Assembly (NCBI GenBank): GCA_947449125.1
Contig: CANFQR010000067.1
Coordinates: forward strand, 1 to 7,231
DNA length: 7,231 bases
DNA from: Bacteroidota bacterium
GTDB lineage: Bacteria > Bacteroidota > Bacteroidia > B-17B0 > Aurantibacillaceae
Direction of reading: 5' to 3'
Positions 6,153 through 7,231 of this stretch are shown here, one piece after another. Positions within the stretch are counted from its first letter, which is position 1; each line of letters starts with the position of its first letter. A program made the position numbers and the translations under genes. The notes beneath the pieces are model-generated. The model ran no database searches. It saw only the letters and a program-made list of their open reading frames with translations, and was not told where the DNA came from.

Positions 6153-6409
6153 AATTTTCTATTTTAATGCAAAAATGCGCTTTATTTATTATCTAAACTT
6201 TTAAATGTTAATTTATTTTTAAAACTTAAATTAATTTTTATTAGTTAGAAAAACTTTACCCAATTATTATCTCATAAGCATAAAAATTAAATTTAATTTT
6301 ATTGGAAACAATCTAAATATATCGTTAGTAAATTAAACTTTTTATTGAGTAAATAATTAGATTATTTAAAACATAAGTTATATATTAGCTAATTAAATTT
6401 ACATATATT
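6153..6409. other. AT-rich divergent intergenic region, no gene found
   Basis: This 257-bp gap separates the starts of carA and the secreted repeat protein, so it must carry both promoters. It is overwhelmingly A and T. It contains an 18-bp perfect palindrome, AAAATTAAATTTAATTTT (6283-6300). Near-consensus -7 candidates are CATTTTTG (6170-6177, minus, toward carA) and TAAATTTA (6394-6401, plus, toward the secreted protein), each with one mismatch to TAnnTTTG. I see no open reading frame, RNA gene or terminator in it. Confidence 0.6.
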
Positions 6410-7231
6410 ATGAATAGAATAATTTATTCTTGTTTTTTATTTATTTCAATTTTTCTATCAGGTACTGTTTTTGCTCAATTAACATTTACAACGCCTCTTA
6501 CTGCTTGTTCCGGACAAACTACTAATGCAATTATTACAGCAACACCGGCTACTGCAACCTCATACACTTGGGGAACTTTATCGACCGGACCAATAATATC
6601 TCCAAGCACAGGTACGCAAGTATCAATTAGTTATCCAACATCCGGAAATTACACCATTGTTTGCGTTGCATTAAGTGGAATAAACCCAATTGCAACGGCA
6701 TCACAAGTTGTGGTTGTTAACTCTAGCCCTACATTAACGCTTTCTGCAAGTTCGTCTACTGTTTGTTTTGGTCAACAAACCACATTAAGTGCTTTTGGAG
6801 CAATAAACTACACATGGTTTCCATCCTCATCTCTTAGCACTGCAAGTGGCTCAATAACTAATGCTACTCCAGTTACTCAAACTACTTATTCGGTTTTTGG
6901 CGATAACGGTAATGGATGTATCGGTTCTGCTCAAATAACAATTAACGTTAGTCTGGGTGCATCATTTATTGTCTCAGCAACATCGTCAGCTGTATGTACA
7001 GGATTTACTTCAACATTAAGCGCAACAGGAGCTACCTCATATACATGGAGCGGAACAACTTTATCCTCTCCTGTAACACAATCTTCTATATCCGTTGGTC
7101 CTGGCACATACTCTGTGGTAGGTAGTATTGGTTTAGGATGTAATAGTTTTTCAGTTATAAATATTAGTTTAGCCCCTCCATTAAATGTGCAGGTTACACA
7201 ATCAAGTTTCACAACTTGCATGGCATCCAAC
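6410..7231 (+). CDS. Secreted/surface repeat protein with PKD/Ig-like domains, 3' end outside window
   Basis: An uninterrupted frame of 274 codons starts with ATG at 6410 and runs to the last base. It begins with a Sec signal peptide: basic MNR, hydrophobic core CFLFISIFLSG, and a predicted cut after VFA (22/23). The mature part is rich in Thr, Ser and Gly and has almost no charge. It consists of about 75-85-residue beta-sandwich-like repeats. Each opens with a Cys followed by a CxG-type turn (Cys33, 119, 196, 270), a TLSAxGAxxYTW strand (YTW at 52-54, 134-136, 211-213) and closes with a second Cys (85, 170, 244), suggesting one disulfide per repeat. This architecture matches PKD/Ig-like repeats of large Bacteroidota adhesins, often exported by the type IX secretion system and ending in a sorting or gliding-motility-associated domain. 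That end is not visible. A surface adhesion or structural role is inference. Confidence 0.88.
   Translation, partial: MNRIIYSCFLFISIFLSGTVFAQLTFTTPLTACSGQTTNAIITATPATATSYTWGTLSTGPIISPSTGTQVSISYPTSGNYTIVCVALSGINPIATASQVVVVNSSPTLTLSASSSTVCFGQQTTLSAFGAINYTWFPSSSLSTASGSITNATPVTQTTYSVFGDNGNGCIGSAQITINVSLGASFIVSATSSAVCTGFTSTLSATGATSYTWSGTTLSSPVTQSSISVGPGTYSVVGSIGLGCNSFSVINISLAPPLNVQVTQSSFTTCMASN

Noticed and set aside
6931..7230. Minus-strand open frame of 99 codons
   Set aside because: It is antisense to the secreted repeat protein, whose signal peptide and periodic repeats are far stronger evidence for coding on the plus strand.

Overview
The window most likely comes from an AT-rich member of the Bacteroidota. 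Four things point that way: several gene starts are preceded by the Bacteroidota -7 promoter motif TAnnTTTG, Shine-Dalgarno sequences are essentially absent, there is a small DUF4834-like membrane protein, and the right edge holds the start of a large secreted repeat protein of the PKD/Ig-like type that these bacteria usually export through the type IX system. The phylum call is an inference from these features together, not a database result.

Layout, left to right. The 3' end of aspS (aspartyl-tRNA synthetase) runs rightward into the window and ends at 493. It faces a leftward block. First in that block, read right to left, is a helical-repeat protein of four 25-residue units (809-1246), whose stop overlaps the GTG start of a 76-residue hypothetical protein (582-812). 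Next is an apt (adenine phosphoribosyltransferase) and acyl-CoA dehydrogenase pair (2973 down to 1292) with overlapping or nearly abutting reading frames, closed by a strong intrinsic terminator (1259-1285). Then comes a long-form glyceraldehyde-3-phosphate dehydrogenase (3104-4567) with its own terminator (3048-3080) and a recognisable promoter containing a 17-bp dyad between its two elements. A divergent small membrane protein gene (4746-4976) follows. Next is leftward carA (5028-6152), the glutaminase subunit of carbamoyl-phosphate synthetase; carB is not in the window. A 257-bp very AT-rich intergenic region separates carA from a rightward gene that starts at 6410 with a clear signal peptide and stays open to the last base.

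Most genes are housekeeping: tRNA charging, purine salvage, fatty-acid or branched-chain acyl-CoA oxidation, triose-phosphate metabolism, and the pyrimidine/arginine precursor supply. They do not form one pathway. The less ordinary content is the open-ended surface/secreted repeat protein, the non-classical GAPDH with an altered cofactor-binding strand and a candidate operator, and the 25-residue repeat protein coupled to a small partner. I see no CRISPR array, insertion sequence, tRNA, rRNA, phage gene or defence system.
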